The notes under the pieces are model-generated. The model did not search any database and had not been told where the DNA came from. It saw only the letters and a program-made list of their open reading frames with translations. A stretch of 64,000 nt of DNA from Thiohalomonas denitrificans. Its GTDB lineage: Bacteria > Pseudomonadota > Gammaproteobacteria > Thiohalomonadales > Thiohalomonadaceae. This document shows, in pieces, positions 9,065-17,601 of this stretch; position 1 is the first letter of the stretch; each line of letters starts with the position of its first letter. Position numbers and translations under genes: made by a program. The DNA is taken from positions 45,178-109,177 of the forward strand of contig NZ_FMWD01000007.1 of the NCBI RefSeq assembly GCF_900102855.1. Direction: 5' to 3'.

Positions 9065-9096
9065 CCTGCCGGGATGGCCGTCGTCGTCCCGGCAGG
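9065..9096 (+). terminator. Strong hairpin after the lipoprotein gene
   Basis: Ten-base perfect stem CCTGCCGGGA (9065-9074) / TCCCGGCAGG (9087-9096), starting 6 bases after the stop. The T-tract is absent (GGCTTTAGG), so it may be an mRNA-stabilising or weak terminator hairpin between the two lipoprotein genes. A second small hairpin CCCCC-GAATA-GGGGG is at 9129-9143. Confidence 0.55.
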
Positions 9097-9173
9097 GGCT
9101 TTAGGACTGAATACAAATTTGCGAAGTACCCCCGAATAGGGGGCGTGACAAACAGACAAGGAGCAAGAAAACA

Positions 9174-10802
9174 ATGAATAAGGGGAAATATCTATTGCCG
9201 GCTCTGGTAGCCGCAACATTGGTGGGATGTGGCAGCGGCGACAGCAGTACAACCGGAGACTCCGATTCCGCAGTGAAGACCGCGACGATCAATCTTTCGG
9301 TCGCATTCCCTGAGGAAACGGCAACCAAGTCGATTATCAGCAGCGACGCCCAGGTTGTCGCCTTTGCATACTGCCGGCTCCCGCAGGGATCGCATTGGTG
9401 TGATGCCACGTCTGAGGTCGTGGTAGACCGCGAAGAACCGCGCGCCAGCATTACCCTTTCGCCTGGCCGATATTACTTCGAAGCCGCTACGTTCGGATCG
9501 TCCACAATGGAATGGGCTGACCTCATTGATTACGCCAGCACGGGCGGCGAAATCGTTGAAGGTCCGAATAGCGTCGTTATGACCTTCCTGCAGGGGGATT
9601 GGACCTTCGAAACGGATACCGGCGCTGCTGATCCGTTGACCTTGGCGGATGGTACGGTGCTCAGCGGTTTCAAGCTTTACAGCGGTGCTAGTAGCTACAG
9701 TGATGACCCGATGGTCCAAACCGCGGCGAATCCAAGCAAGGCGGCCTTCGATACCACACTGCCCGTGGGCGGTTGGGCTGAGTACGGAATAGCACTCAAA
9801 ACCTCTGCCGCTGAACTGGATGCGGGTTGGCTGGAAGTCTTTAGCCAATTCCATAGTGGCAACGACAACAACACCACTCTGGATGGCTTCCACTGGAATC
9901 TCTCCAAAGGGTGCGACGATGACGAATGCGGTATCGATCCCGGAGACCGTTTCGTCACTATGCTGGGTGCGGAACTCTACGGTATGTATGAGGATGACCC
10001 CGAGAGCCTGCTCCCTGATGAATCTCTCGTTGACGCTGATGGAAACGACCCGATTGGGGAGACGGATCTTGACAGCACACCTGTCGACGGTGTCACGATC
10101 GTAACCGACATCGCCGAATTCCGCCTCCAGAGTACCGGGAAGACGCTGGTTGATACTACGGCAACCGCTGCTAAAGCGGTAGCAGCCAACCTTCCCCGCT
10201 CCCGGGGAGCCGCCATTGAGTTGGCAGCCGCGCAGCAGGCAGGGACAGAGACCGGAAGCAAGAGTGTCTCCACCACTGAATTGGGTACGTTGACCAGCGC
10301 CTGGTATGAAACGGTCATCGTGGCCAGCGGCGACGGCAGCGATCGCGGTACCTGGAACTTCGACGAATCGGTGTACAACCCGGATACCGGGCAATACGAA
10401 GAAGTCGTCGATGGTTGTCTCGAAGAGACCAGTGACGGTACCGTTTACGCCAGCTGCGGATGGCTCGAAAGCGTCTGGGATGATGCGAGTGGGACCTATA
10501 TCAGCGACCCGGGTGAGTTTAGCTGGGGCTTCGAGCCGGCAGATCCGAACGATCTCGGTGAATACTGTGATTACTCCACTGGCTATTGGGACGACGTTAC
10601 CAATGAATACGTCTGCGGCGAACCGGTTGCCCCGTACGCACCCTGGAACTTCGAAGACCTGAACGGTGACGGCAGCATCGATTACGGTTCGTTCCAATTC
10701 ACGCATTACATGCAATATGAAGAGGTAATAGAGGAGGTACGCGTGCATCGCCTTACTGCGAAGGGTGTTGAACTCCCAGTCACCGAGGTTGTACTGCAGT
10801 AA
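9174..10802 (+). CDS. Surface lipoprotein, unknown function
   Basis: 542 residues. The signal peptide carries the lipobox LVGC, followed by a Gly/Ser/Asp/Thr linker. The body is acidic, rich in Asp, Tyr and Trp, with several Cys-containing loops (GCDDDECGIDPGD; YCDYSTGYW) and Asp-rich loops like DLNGDGSIDYG that could bind calcium. I recognise no named domain. A ribosome site AAGGAG precedes the start. It follows another lipoprotein gene in the same direction and ends at a strong terminator, so the two may be one unit. Confidence 0.78.
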   Translation: MNKGKYLLPALVAATLVGCGSGDSSTTGDSDSAVKTATINLSVAFPEETATKSIISSDAQVVAFAYCRLPQGSHWCDATSEVVVDREEPRASITLSPGRYYFEAATFGSSTMEWADLIDYASTGGEIVEGPNSVVMTFLQGDWTFETDTGAADPLTLADGTVLSGFKLYSGASSYSDDPMVQTAANPSKAAFDTTLPVGGWAEYGIALKTSAAELDAGWLEVFSQFHSGNDNNTTLDGFHWNLSKGCDDDECGIDPGDRFVTMLGAELYGMYEDDPESLLPDESLVDADGNDPIGETDLDSTPVDGVTIVTDIAEFRLQSTGKTLVDTTATAAKAVAANLPRSRGAAIELAAAQQAGTETGSKSVSTTELGTLTSAWYETVIVASGDGSDRGTWNFDESVYNPDTGQYEEVVDGCLEETSDGTVYASCGWLESVWDDASGTYISDPGEFSWGFEPADPNDLGEYCDYSTGYWDDVTNEYVCGEPVAPYAPWNFEDLNGDGSIDYGSFQFTHYMQYEEVIEEVRVHRLTAKGVELPVTEVVLQ

Positions 10803-10830
10803 CTAGCCGGTTTCAAACACTCGGTAGAGG

Positions 10831-10860
10831 CGGCCCGCATTGCGGGCCGTTCTCTTTTTG
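10831..10860 (+). terminator. Rho-independent terminator, target of a group II intron
   Basis: Stem CGGCCCGC (10831-10838) / GCGGGCCG (10842-10849) and a T-rich tail TCTCTTTTTG. A group II intron 5' end begins immediately after the tail. Confidence 0.9.
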
Positions 10861-11220
10861 GTGCGCCAGTTATGGCGCTGTTTCGGTTTAGGTGGTGCTA
10901 ACCGAATGACCAGGGGGTGCAAGTCCCCTGTGTGCCGTAGAGAATCACTAGCCGAGCGGCAGGGGTGTCCCCTGCGAGGCAGGATCGGACAGATGTTACT
11001 CCTGCAATATCTGCATTCCTGTTTCCATGGCCGGTCAAGGAAGCCGAAGTCAAAGGTACGGCCCGACGACAACACCGCCGGGGGCGCTTGCGAATAGCTA
11101 TACGCTGTCCTAAGGGGAACCCCCGAGGAACGGCGAATAGCAGGAGTCGCGACGAAGCGGTCGCTGTGGCGACCAGAGCAGGAGTGATGGTCGTGATCAG
11201 CCAAGTGCCTTGCGTCGAAC
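10861..11220 (+). mobile_element. Group II intron 5' fragment (class C-like)
   Basis: The sequence begins GTGCGCCAG directly after a terminator T-tract, the insertion site known for bacterial class C group II introns. It contains folded blocks typical of intron domain I, such as AGGGGGTGCAAGTCCCCTGT. This block is similar in form to the GGGGTGAAAGTCCCC block of the intron at the right end of this window. Near 11187 an ATG preceded by AGGAGTG may be the start of the intron-encoded protein. The reading frame then meets the 3' end of the protease gene, so the reverse transcriptase and domains V-VI are missing. The right boundary is approximate. Confidence 0.65.
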
Positions 11221-11221
11221 C

Positions 11222-13600
11222 TCAAGGAAAAGGCGGTTTGCCCCCGATCAGATTCGGCTCGACATATCGGACTTCCGGATGGGATTCCAATTGGGTGATG
11301 GTGTCACCATCGATGAGTTCTTGGGTAAACACGACGACGCCATAGTTGGATGAGGAATCGTATTCGCGGAGGAGCCCTCCGAACGCCTTCACGATGGTGC
11401 GTGCCATATTTTCATTCGTCCCAGCAACGAAAGCGACAATATATTCGTGCTCGGAAGTCTGATCGGATTCGTTCGGTGCTATGGAGGCGGGCCGCGAACT
11501 GCCTGCGGTGGCATCGTTCATGAACCAGCCGATCAGTGATATAGCCGGTCTGAGCAGCATACGGACCGTACCACGCATCCAGCTGTTGTTGCGTATGGCG
11601 TTCGCGAGCGCCGGGCTGTTGGTGTAGTAGAACTCGACAAATGCCTCACCGAAGCGGTTGCCGATGAGATACCGGTCGCGGAACTTGCGAAGGACCATGA
11701 CTTCATCCGCCAGTGGGCTGCCGTAGGCGGCCGTGGCGATGAAACATCGACTGTCACTTTCATCAGTGTCGCTACTGCCGCTGGTAACAGTAAGGCTGGT
11801 GCTGGCGATTGCCGTTCCACCGTCACTGTCGGAAACACGCACTCTGAGTGGGTACGTACCGCTAGATGTAAACGTATGTTGCAGGACATTACTAGCCCCG
11901 GTGTTGTGCGAAAAGGTGCCGTCGCCCACGTCCCATTCATAACTTACGATGGCACCGTCAACATCACTGGCACTGGCGGTCAGGGTCACGGTCAATGGCG
12001 CAGTACCGCCGGCGGGATCGACGGCAAAGCTAGCGGTCGGGGAGTGGTTGAGACGGCGGACGAAAAAGCCGCTGCCCTCGGCACCGACCTGAAGCCGGTT
12101 ATAAATGGTAGGCAGCTCCCGCGGTACGTTGACCTTTATGGTGGTATCGCTCCAGGAGGAGGGTACAGGAAACTCCAGTTCGCCAACGGTTACCCTGCCC
12201 ATGGAGGTACCGAAGTTGGCGCCGGTGATGGTCATTGTATCGCCGGCATAGGCCGAGGAGGGGGCTACGCGGAATACGGCCGGCTTATCGGCTGTGGTCA
12301 GGGCGGCGTAGGCATCGGCTGTGCCGCCGCTAATGGTGATGTGGTCGAGCGCGCCAAGCTTGCGCGCGCCATTGAGGATGCGTGCCTTGACCTGACGGTG
12401 GGTTAGGTCGGGAACATGGGACCATATGAGCGCCGCCAGGCCGGAAACGTGGGGTGTCGCCATGGAGGTGCCGGCAAGATAGCGGTAATTATCGTAGTTG
12501 CTGCTCCCTGTGCCGATGGTGCTGTAGATGGCATTGGGATCGACGCAGATCAAATTTTCCTTATAGGTGCACTCGCCACCGGGTGCGGCCAGATCGACGG
12601 TGAGGCGGCCATAATTGGAGTAGCTGGCGTGGTCGTCGCTGCGGTTTATCGCCGCGACGGCGATATTGTTGTCTGTGCGGACGCCCGCGGGGGAATAAGG
12701 GATGGCATCATTGTTGCTGCCCGAGTTGCCTGCGGCCGAAACAGTTAGGATTCCGGCAGCATCAGCACGCGCCAGGGCATCGGCCAATGCATTGCTATAG
12801 CCCGGGATGGTTAGGCTCAGGTTGATCACATTGGCGCCATTGGCAATTGCATAATCGATACCGCTGACGATGTCGCTGGTGAAGCCGCTGCCACTTGCGC
12901 CGTGCAGCACTTTCACAGCCATTACTTTTACGCCCCAGTTAACGCCGGCGATGCCCAGGTCATTATTACTTACCGCACCTGCGATACCCGCCACGTGGGT
13001 ACCGTGCCAATCGGCAATGTCATCATCTTTGGGATCGCCTGTCGTTGTTCCGCTGTTGTAGTTCACGCCATGGATATCGTCGATGATGCCGTTGCCATCG
13101 TCATCCTCGCCGTTCCGGGTTTCCCCCGGGTTGATCCACATGTTGCCCTTCAGGTCCGGATGGTCATAGAAGATGCCGGTGTCTACCACGGCGATAAGCA
13201 TGTCACTGCTTCCGGTGGTTTCGTCCCAGGCGCGTTCCGACCGCAGGTTTTGCAGGCCCCACTGGTGGGATGAGTAATAAATGTCGTTCGGGCTCAATTC
13301 CGCCTTGGAAGCGATGTAGTTGGGTTCGGCGTACTCCACTTCCGGTTGTTGACGGTAATGAGCCACGGCCTGCTCGACAGTCAGTTCCGGCGGTAAGCGC
13401 AGGCGTTGCCATCGATAGCGATGGTCGTATTCGACAGGGCTGGCGCGCATGGCTCGATCCGATTCTAAGACCTGATCGGAATTACGATACTTGACCAGGA
13501 TCTCACCTGGTGCGTAATCGCTCGCCCACGTGCAGGTCGTGCCTAGCAGAAATAAGAGGCCTGAAAGCAAGCAGCGAAAGATCGGTTTATCCGTGTTCAT
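11222..13600 (-). CDS. Secreted subtilisin-like serine protease (S8) with TIG, PKD and CFI-box C-terminal domains
   Basis: 792 residues. Order: signal peptide (1-26); I9-like propeptide (about 30-96); S8 catalytic domain with Asp140 (VVDTG), His199 (HGTHVAG), oxyanion Asn292 (AAGNSG) and Ser379 (GTSMATPH); IPT/TIG domain (about 438-513); PKD domain (about 520-605); a CFIATAAYGS box (619-628) with the following LRKFRD helix, as in CFI-box C-terminal regions. The last 70 residues (718-783) again look like an I9 inhibitor domain (EYIVAF ... HPEVRYVEPN). All catalytic residues are present. It probably acts outside the cell, with the propeptide blocking it until export. The 3' end abuts a group II intron fragment. 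Confidence 0.93.
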   Translation of the reverse strand: MNTDKPIFRCLLSGLLFLLGTTCTWASDYAPGEILVKYRNSDQVLESDRAMRASPVEYDHRYRWQRLRLPPELTVEQAVAHYRQQPEVEYAEPNYIASKAELSPNDIYYSSHQWGLQNLRSERAWDETTGSSDMLIAVVDTGIFYDHPDLKGNMWINPGETRNGEDDDGNGIIDDIHGVNYNSGTTTGDPKDDDIADWHGTHVAGIAGAVSNNDLGIAGVNWGVKVMAVKVLHGASGSGFTSDIVSGIDYAIANGANVINLSLTIPGYSNALADALARADAAGILTVSAAGNSGSNNDAIPYSPAGVRTDNNIAVAAINRSDDHASYSNYGRLTVDLAAPGGECTYKENLICVDPNAIYSTIGTGSSNYDNYRYLAGTSMATPHVSGLAALIWSHVPDLTHRQVKARILNGARKLGALDHITISGGTADAYAALTTADKPAVFRVAPSSAYAGDTMTITGANFGTSMGRVTVGELEFPVPSSWSDTTIKVNVPRELPTIYNRLQVGAEGSGFFVRRLNHSPTASFAVDPAGGTAPLTVTLTASASDVDGAIVSYEWDVGDGTFSHNTGASNVLQHTFTSSGTYPLRVRVSDSDGGTAIASTSLTVTSGSSDTDESDSRCFIATAAYGSPLADEVMVLRKFRDRYLIGNRFGEAFVEFYYTNSPALANAIRNNSWMRGTVRMLLRPAISLIGWFMNDATAGSSRPASIAPNESDQTSEHEYIVAFVAGTNENMARTIVKAFGGLLREYDSSSNYGVVVFTQELIDGDTITQLESHPEVRYVEPNLIGGKPPFP

Positions 13601-14277
13601 GGTTTTGCAAATCTCGTTCTGAAATTGCCAATGGTAAGCCCCCCGACTGTACAGTGGATTTGCCTAACGTCTGCTGCCAATCGGCGTTCGTTTTCCCACA
13701 CACCCTGACTTGGTGTTGCGTTTGGTGCACTGACGGTGCTAGCGAGTGGCGTTAACGCCCTTGAGGTCGAGCAACGCCAGCCAAAGCGGACCTTGCCGTA
13801 GGTGCGTTTGGAGAAGACGACATCCCGAGCGTCAACCGCAGGTGTGGTTAGAATAACCGACTGATAGGGGCAAACAAAGCTGCTGCTTTTGGGTAAGGGG
13901 ATTACCGTCCACGCATGGCAAGACTTTTCGACCTAACGCAAACTGTCGGGTCGAGATGAGGTAGCAAAGCTCTAAATCTTAGACGTCAATGGTTCAATGA
14001 ACCCGGACATTGAACCTCGAGTGGCCCTGGGAGGCGTCCATATCGGTCCAAGTTACCCGCGGATTCAGTGCTCGTCGACTATCGGTTTTCCACGCCCCAG
14101 GCTGGTCACCGTCATACACTGCTGAGTCAGGAATAGCCACCTTTACCGCACGCAGCGATGCGGGAAGCATGCATGTTTGACACGGCTCGGGAAGGTATAC
14201 GTATCAAGGATATTGGTGGCATACCTCTACCTCCGTACGACCGCGGGGCCGATGAGGTGGAGCTGCGTTGCAGCAGC
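13601..14277. other. Gene-free region with a 9-bp inverted repeat
   Basis: About 680 bases without a supported gene. It contains GGTTCAATG (13991-13999) and its perfect inverse CATTGAACC (14008-14016), separated by 8 bases, with no T-tract. This geometry would fit a dimeric regulator site, but nothing else supports that. Confidence 0.4.
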
Positions 14278-15204
14278 TCAGGTCGCCGGGAGCGTGAATC
14301 GAAAGGCGCTCCCTTTGCCGACTTCCCCTTCGGCGCCAACCCTGCCGCCATGGCGTCGGATTACGCGTGCCACGGTGGCCAGCCCGATACCGGTGCCGGC
14401 AAACTCCTCTTTGCTGTGGAGTCGGCGAAAGGGCGTGAACAGCCCGTGGGTATGCTCCATATCGAAGCCGGCGCCGTTGTCTCGCACAATGAAGGTCTCG
14501 TATCCCGGTTGCGCAGGGCCGCGACCAAATTCGATTTGGGGACCGCTCGTTCCGGCGGTGTATTTCCAGGCATTGCCCAACAGGTTGGTGAGCACTATTT
14601 TGATTAATTCCGGGTCGGCTCGGGCCACGAGGCCCGGCTCGATGCGCACCTCCACCTCCCTTTCGGGTTCCGAGCCTCTTAGCTCGTCGATCACCTCCGC
14701 GGCCATGGCACTCAAGTCGATGTTCTCCAGTCGCATCTCATGGCGCGATATCTTGGTCAATCGGAGCATCGCATCGATGAGCTCGTTCATCCTGAGCGCA
14801 TTGCCGCTGATGCGTTTCAGATACTCCCGCCCCTCGTCGTCCAGGCTGCCGGCGTAGTCCTCCTCCAGGATTTCGGAGAAACCGTTAAGCGCCCGCAACG
14901 GGGCGCGCAGGTCATGGGATACCGAATAGGTAAACGCTTCCAGTTCGTCGTTCGCCTGCTCGAGTTCGCGGGAGCGGCTCTCCAGTGAATGGTGCGCCTG
15001 CTCGAGCTGCTGGTTGCGGTGCTCGATCTTGTGCTGGCGCCGCTGTAGCTCCTCCTCCATCTCTCGCAGGCGTACCAGCGCGATGTCCTTGCCGCCGAGG
15101 ATGGCGTCAACCTCGTGTTTGCGCAACGCCTCGATCAGAGATTCGGCTTCCTCGAGCCGCGCCTCGAGCTCTTCACGGCTCGGCTCATGTTCATTTGTTG
15201 CCAT
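14278..15204 (-). CDS. Sensor histidine kinase of the kai operon
   Basis: 308 residues from ATG 15204. The N-terminal 90 residues are a coiled coil with the motif ALRKHEVDAILGG common at the front of PAS-type kinases. The kinase core follows: phospho-acceptor His97 (SVSHDLRAPLRAL), N-box Asn207/Asn211 (LTNLLGNAWKYT), G1 DNGAGFD (242-248), F-box and G2 GTGIGLA (270-276). There is no membrane segment, no receiver and no KaiB-like sensor domain, so it differs from cyanobacterial SasA. Its start overlaps the end of kaiB by 14 bases, making it the likely output kinase of the KaiBC pair. No response regulator is adjacent. Confidence 0.9.
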   Translation of the reverse strand: MATNEHEPSREELEARLEEAESLIEALRKHEVDAILGGKDIALVRLREMEEELQRRQHKIEHRNQQLEQAHHSLESRSRELEQANDELEAFTYSVSHDLRAPLRALNGFSEILEEDYAGSLDDEGREYLKRISGNALRMNELIDAMLRLTKISRHEMRLENIDLSAMAAEVIDELRGSEPEREVEVRIEPGLVARADPELIKIVLTNLLGNAWKYTAGTSGPQIEFGRGPAQPGYETFIVRDNGAGFDMEHTHGLFTPFRRLHSKEEFAGTGIGLATVARVIRRHGGRVGAEGEVGKGSAFRFTLPAT

Positions 15205-15484
15205 CGGGCTGCCCCAATCTCCTAAGGATGGTGGTGGTGTCACTGAGATTGCCGTATATGACCATCTTCGTGGGCGGCCGTTCGGTTCGCACGATGAGGG
15301 TCGGGGTAATGACGATCCGCTGTTCGAGCGCGGCGTCGAGGTTGGCGAACACATCGATGATCTCGACACTGCAAGCCCCGCGCAATGTCCCGGAACAGAT
15401 GGCTTCAAGGTTGTTGACGGCGGTGTGGGAGTTGGCCTCGTCGCCCGCCACGTAAAGAGAAAAGTGAAACCGCTCCGCCGCCAT
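15191..15484 (-). CDS. kaiB: KaiB-family circadian clock protein
   Basis: 97 residues with the KaiB thioredoxin-like fold: FHFSLYVAGDEANSHTAVNNLE, the segment VEIIDVFANLDAALEQRIVITPTLI, and RPPTKMVIYGNLSD. KaiB binds KaiC and controls its phosphorylation state. The length is close to known KaiB (about 100). ATG 15484 is used; an in-frame TTG two codons earlier overlaps the kaiC stop. It sits between kaiC and a histidine kinase in one overlapping run, a layout known from non-cyanobacterial kai loci that lack kaiA. Confidence 0.93.
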   Translation of the reverse strand: MAAERFHFSLYVAGDEANSHTAVNNLEAICSGTLRGACSVEIIDVFANLDAALEQRIVITPTLIVRTERPPTKMVIYGNLSDTTTILRRLGQPDGNK

Positions 15485-15486
15485 GG

Positions 15487-17202
15487 TCAATCAGTCGCCC
15501 CATCTTTCGAGTCCTGTGAAGGGTCGTCGGCCCGCTTCTCTCCTTCGCTCAGGCGCATCGCTTGTCGCTTGCGCTCGGCCTCCCGGGCGATCTGCTGGTC
15601 GCTCTCCAGTGCCTGCAACTCCATATCGGCCTTGTCGATTTGCAATTCGGTAGCGGTTTTCTCCGCATCGAAAATCGCCCGCCGGTGGCGGACCTCGCGC
15701 CTCTTGGCCTCGATTTCATGGTCTCGCTTGCGCTGATCGAACTGTTCGCGCAGCTCCTGCTCCTGGCGTGCGACACCGGTCAGCATCCCGCCCCTGCCGG
15801 TATAGACCGGCATGAAACGGATGCCCCGGTCGCTGATGACGAACTCGCGATACTGATTGGAGTGCGGCGAGCCGCGGGATTTTGCCACCAGCAGCGTGCG
15901 GTTGACCTCGCCGCCGATGTGAACGTAGTCGAGGTATACGATGGTGTCGATGAGGGAGGAAAAGCCGATACCCCCCATTTCGTGAGTTTCGTGGATACCC
16001 GCGACCTGGTTGGTCAACAGCGCGGTAATGCCCCGCTCCCGGCAGTAGGTCAATAGTCGCAGCAGATAGGAGAAGGCCGCGGACTCCGACCCCATGCGTT
16101 TACACGCGGAGATGGCATCGATGATCAGATGCCGCGGCTCGAAACTCTTTAGTAGCTTGATAGCTCGGTGCAGGTGCTCCTCCGTGCCTGCCGCCTCCGG
16201 AGCTTGCGCGAAGATCCGCAACAGGCCGGTATCGACCACGGGCTGCAGGTACAGGCCGGTGCTTCGCATCAGGGCGATGAAGTTGTTGGCCGACTCCTCG
16301 AAGTTGAGATAGAGCACCCCCTCGCCGCGCTCGCAGGCGGATTGGGCATAAGTGCTGGCGAAGGTCGACTTGCCCGTTCCGCTGGCCCCGGAGATCAACG
16401 CACAGGAACCCTGGCGCACACCGCCCCCGAGGATTTGATCGAGATCGGGCAGACCAGTGGCAACGGGACTGCCTACGGTTCGGTAGCCGAGCTCGGTGTT
16501 TACCAGCGGGTAGAGTGCGACGCCCTCATCGGAAATGGTGTAACGATGCGTACCGGCGCTGAATCCCGAACCGCGATACTTGATGACCTGCAATTCACGC
16601 CCGCCACGGGATTCGGGCGAGGCCTCCAGTTGGATGACGCAGTCGGTCAGGAACTCCAGATAGGGATACTGGAGGGTTTCGCCGATACGCTTGGCAGTGA
16701 GCACTGCGGTAAACCGCTGCTCGGTGAGCCACTCGTGCAACTGCAGCATCTCATTGCGCTCGCGCACCGGGTCATTGAAGAGGTAGAGCAGCATGTCAAT
16801 GGCGTCGATGACCACGCGCCGCGCCCCCAGCCGCCGCGCCTGCCCCTCGATGAGCGCCAGAAAGCCGGTGAGGCTGAAATCGCCCGCTGCGATGGCCGAG
16901 GGCTCAGGCTTGGCATCCACCAGTGCGAGCCGGCCCTCCCGCTCCTCCCGCTCCAGGTCCCAGCCCAGGGCGGCGGTATTGCGGCGCAGTGACTCGGCGC
17001 TCTCCTCCAGGGAGAGGAACAGCCCCGCCTCGCCGGCAAGGGCGCCCGAGTGCAGCCACTGCAGCCCCACCATGGTCTTGCCCGAACCGGTACCGCCATG
17101 CACCAAAGTCGTGCGACCCTCGGGGATCCCCCCGCCGAGAATGGCATCGAGACCGTCGATACCCGTAGAGATCTTGGGTAGCTCGGTGCGTGCGAATCCC
17201 AC
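15487..17202 (-). CDS. kaiC: KaiC-family double-domain ATPase/kinase with C-terminal coiled coil
   Basis: 571 residues from a GTG at 17202 preceded by CAGGAG. Two RecA-like domains: CI with Walker A GGTGSGKT (36-43) and catalytic EE (66-67); CII with Walker A GASGTGKS (272-279) and EE (302-303). At the place of the cyanobacterial Ser431/Thr432 phosphosites it has Ser415-Ser416 (GFSSLIDTIVYL). After residue about 478 there is a charged coiled coil of about 80 residues (QEQELREQFDQ ... EAERKRQAMR), longer than the usual KaiC tail. It forms an overlapping operon with kaiB and a kinase. It probably oscillates between phospho-states or acts as a stress timer; kaiA is absent here. Confidence 0.94.
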   Translation of the reverse strand: MGFARTELPKISTGIDGLDAILGGGIPEGRTTLVHGGTGSGKTMVGLQWLHSGALAGEAGLFLSLEESAESLRRNTAALGWDLEREEREGRLALVDAKPEPSAIAAGDFSLTGFLALIEGQARRLGARRVVIDAIDMLLYLFNDPVRERNEMLQLHEWLTEQRFTAVLTAKRIGETLQYPYLEFLTDCVIQLEASPESRGGRELQVIKYRGSGFSAGTHRYTISDEGVALYPLVNTELGYRTVGSPVATGLPDLDQILGGGVRQGSCALISGASGTGKSTFASTYAQSACERGEGVLYLNFEESANNFIALMRSTGLYLQPVVDTGLLRIFAQAPEAAGTEEHLHRAIKLLKSFEPRHLIIDAISACKRMGSESAAFSYLLRLLTYCRERGITALLTNQVAGIHETHEMGGIGFSSLIDTIVYLDYVHIGGEVNRTLLVAKSRGSPHSNQYREFVISDRGIRFMPVYTGRGGMLTGVARQEQELREQFDQRKRDHEIEAKRREVRHRRAIFDAEKTATELQIDKADMELQALESDQQIAREAERKRQAMRLSEGEKRADDPSQDSKDGATD

Positions 17203-17601
17203 AGTGATGACTCCTGGTAGATTAGATATTGGATATGGGTGGAAGGTCAGCTCTTCCAAGCCGCAAGAGTGCCAAGAATCACAGGAAGGATAGGGAATCG
17301 AAACTGGCAATGCAAAGCACGGCAGGGTAAACGCATACTCACATTTTGGCGCCGGCGAGTCCTTGATAGCAGGTACGCTGTGAATACGAACCTACAGGGA
17401 TGCAGGAAGTGGAGATTATGCAATTATCTTTCGTCCGTGACGCTCGACGGCAGCATCCCTGGCGAGTGACCCCGTCTACCCAAGAGGAAAGACCAGATAC
17501 AGTGTACTTGCGTCCGCCTGTGATGGGTCCCCATGTTCATTTTGTCCGTTCGCGCACGCGCTGGGATTATTATCCGACTCCAATTGTCCTTTACTCACTT
17601 T
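17203..17601. other. Divergent intergenic region
   Basis: About 400 bases between kaiC (minus) and the transporter (plus). It should hold both promoters. I see no consensus promoter pair or known motif. Confidence 0.35.

Noticed and set aside
9192..10748. Long open frame on the minus strand opposite the second lipoprotein
   Set aside because: Antisense to a gene with signal peptide, lipobox and ribosome site; its protein has no domain and results from GC-rich codon bias.
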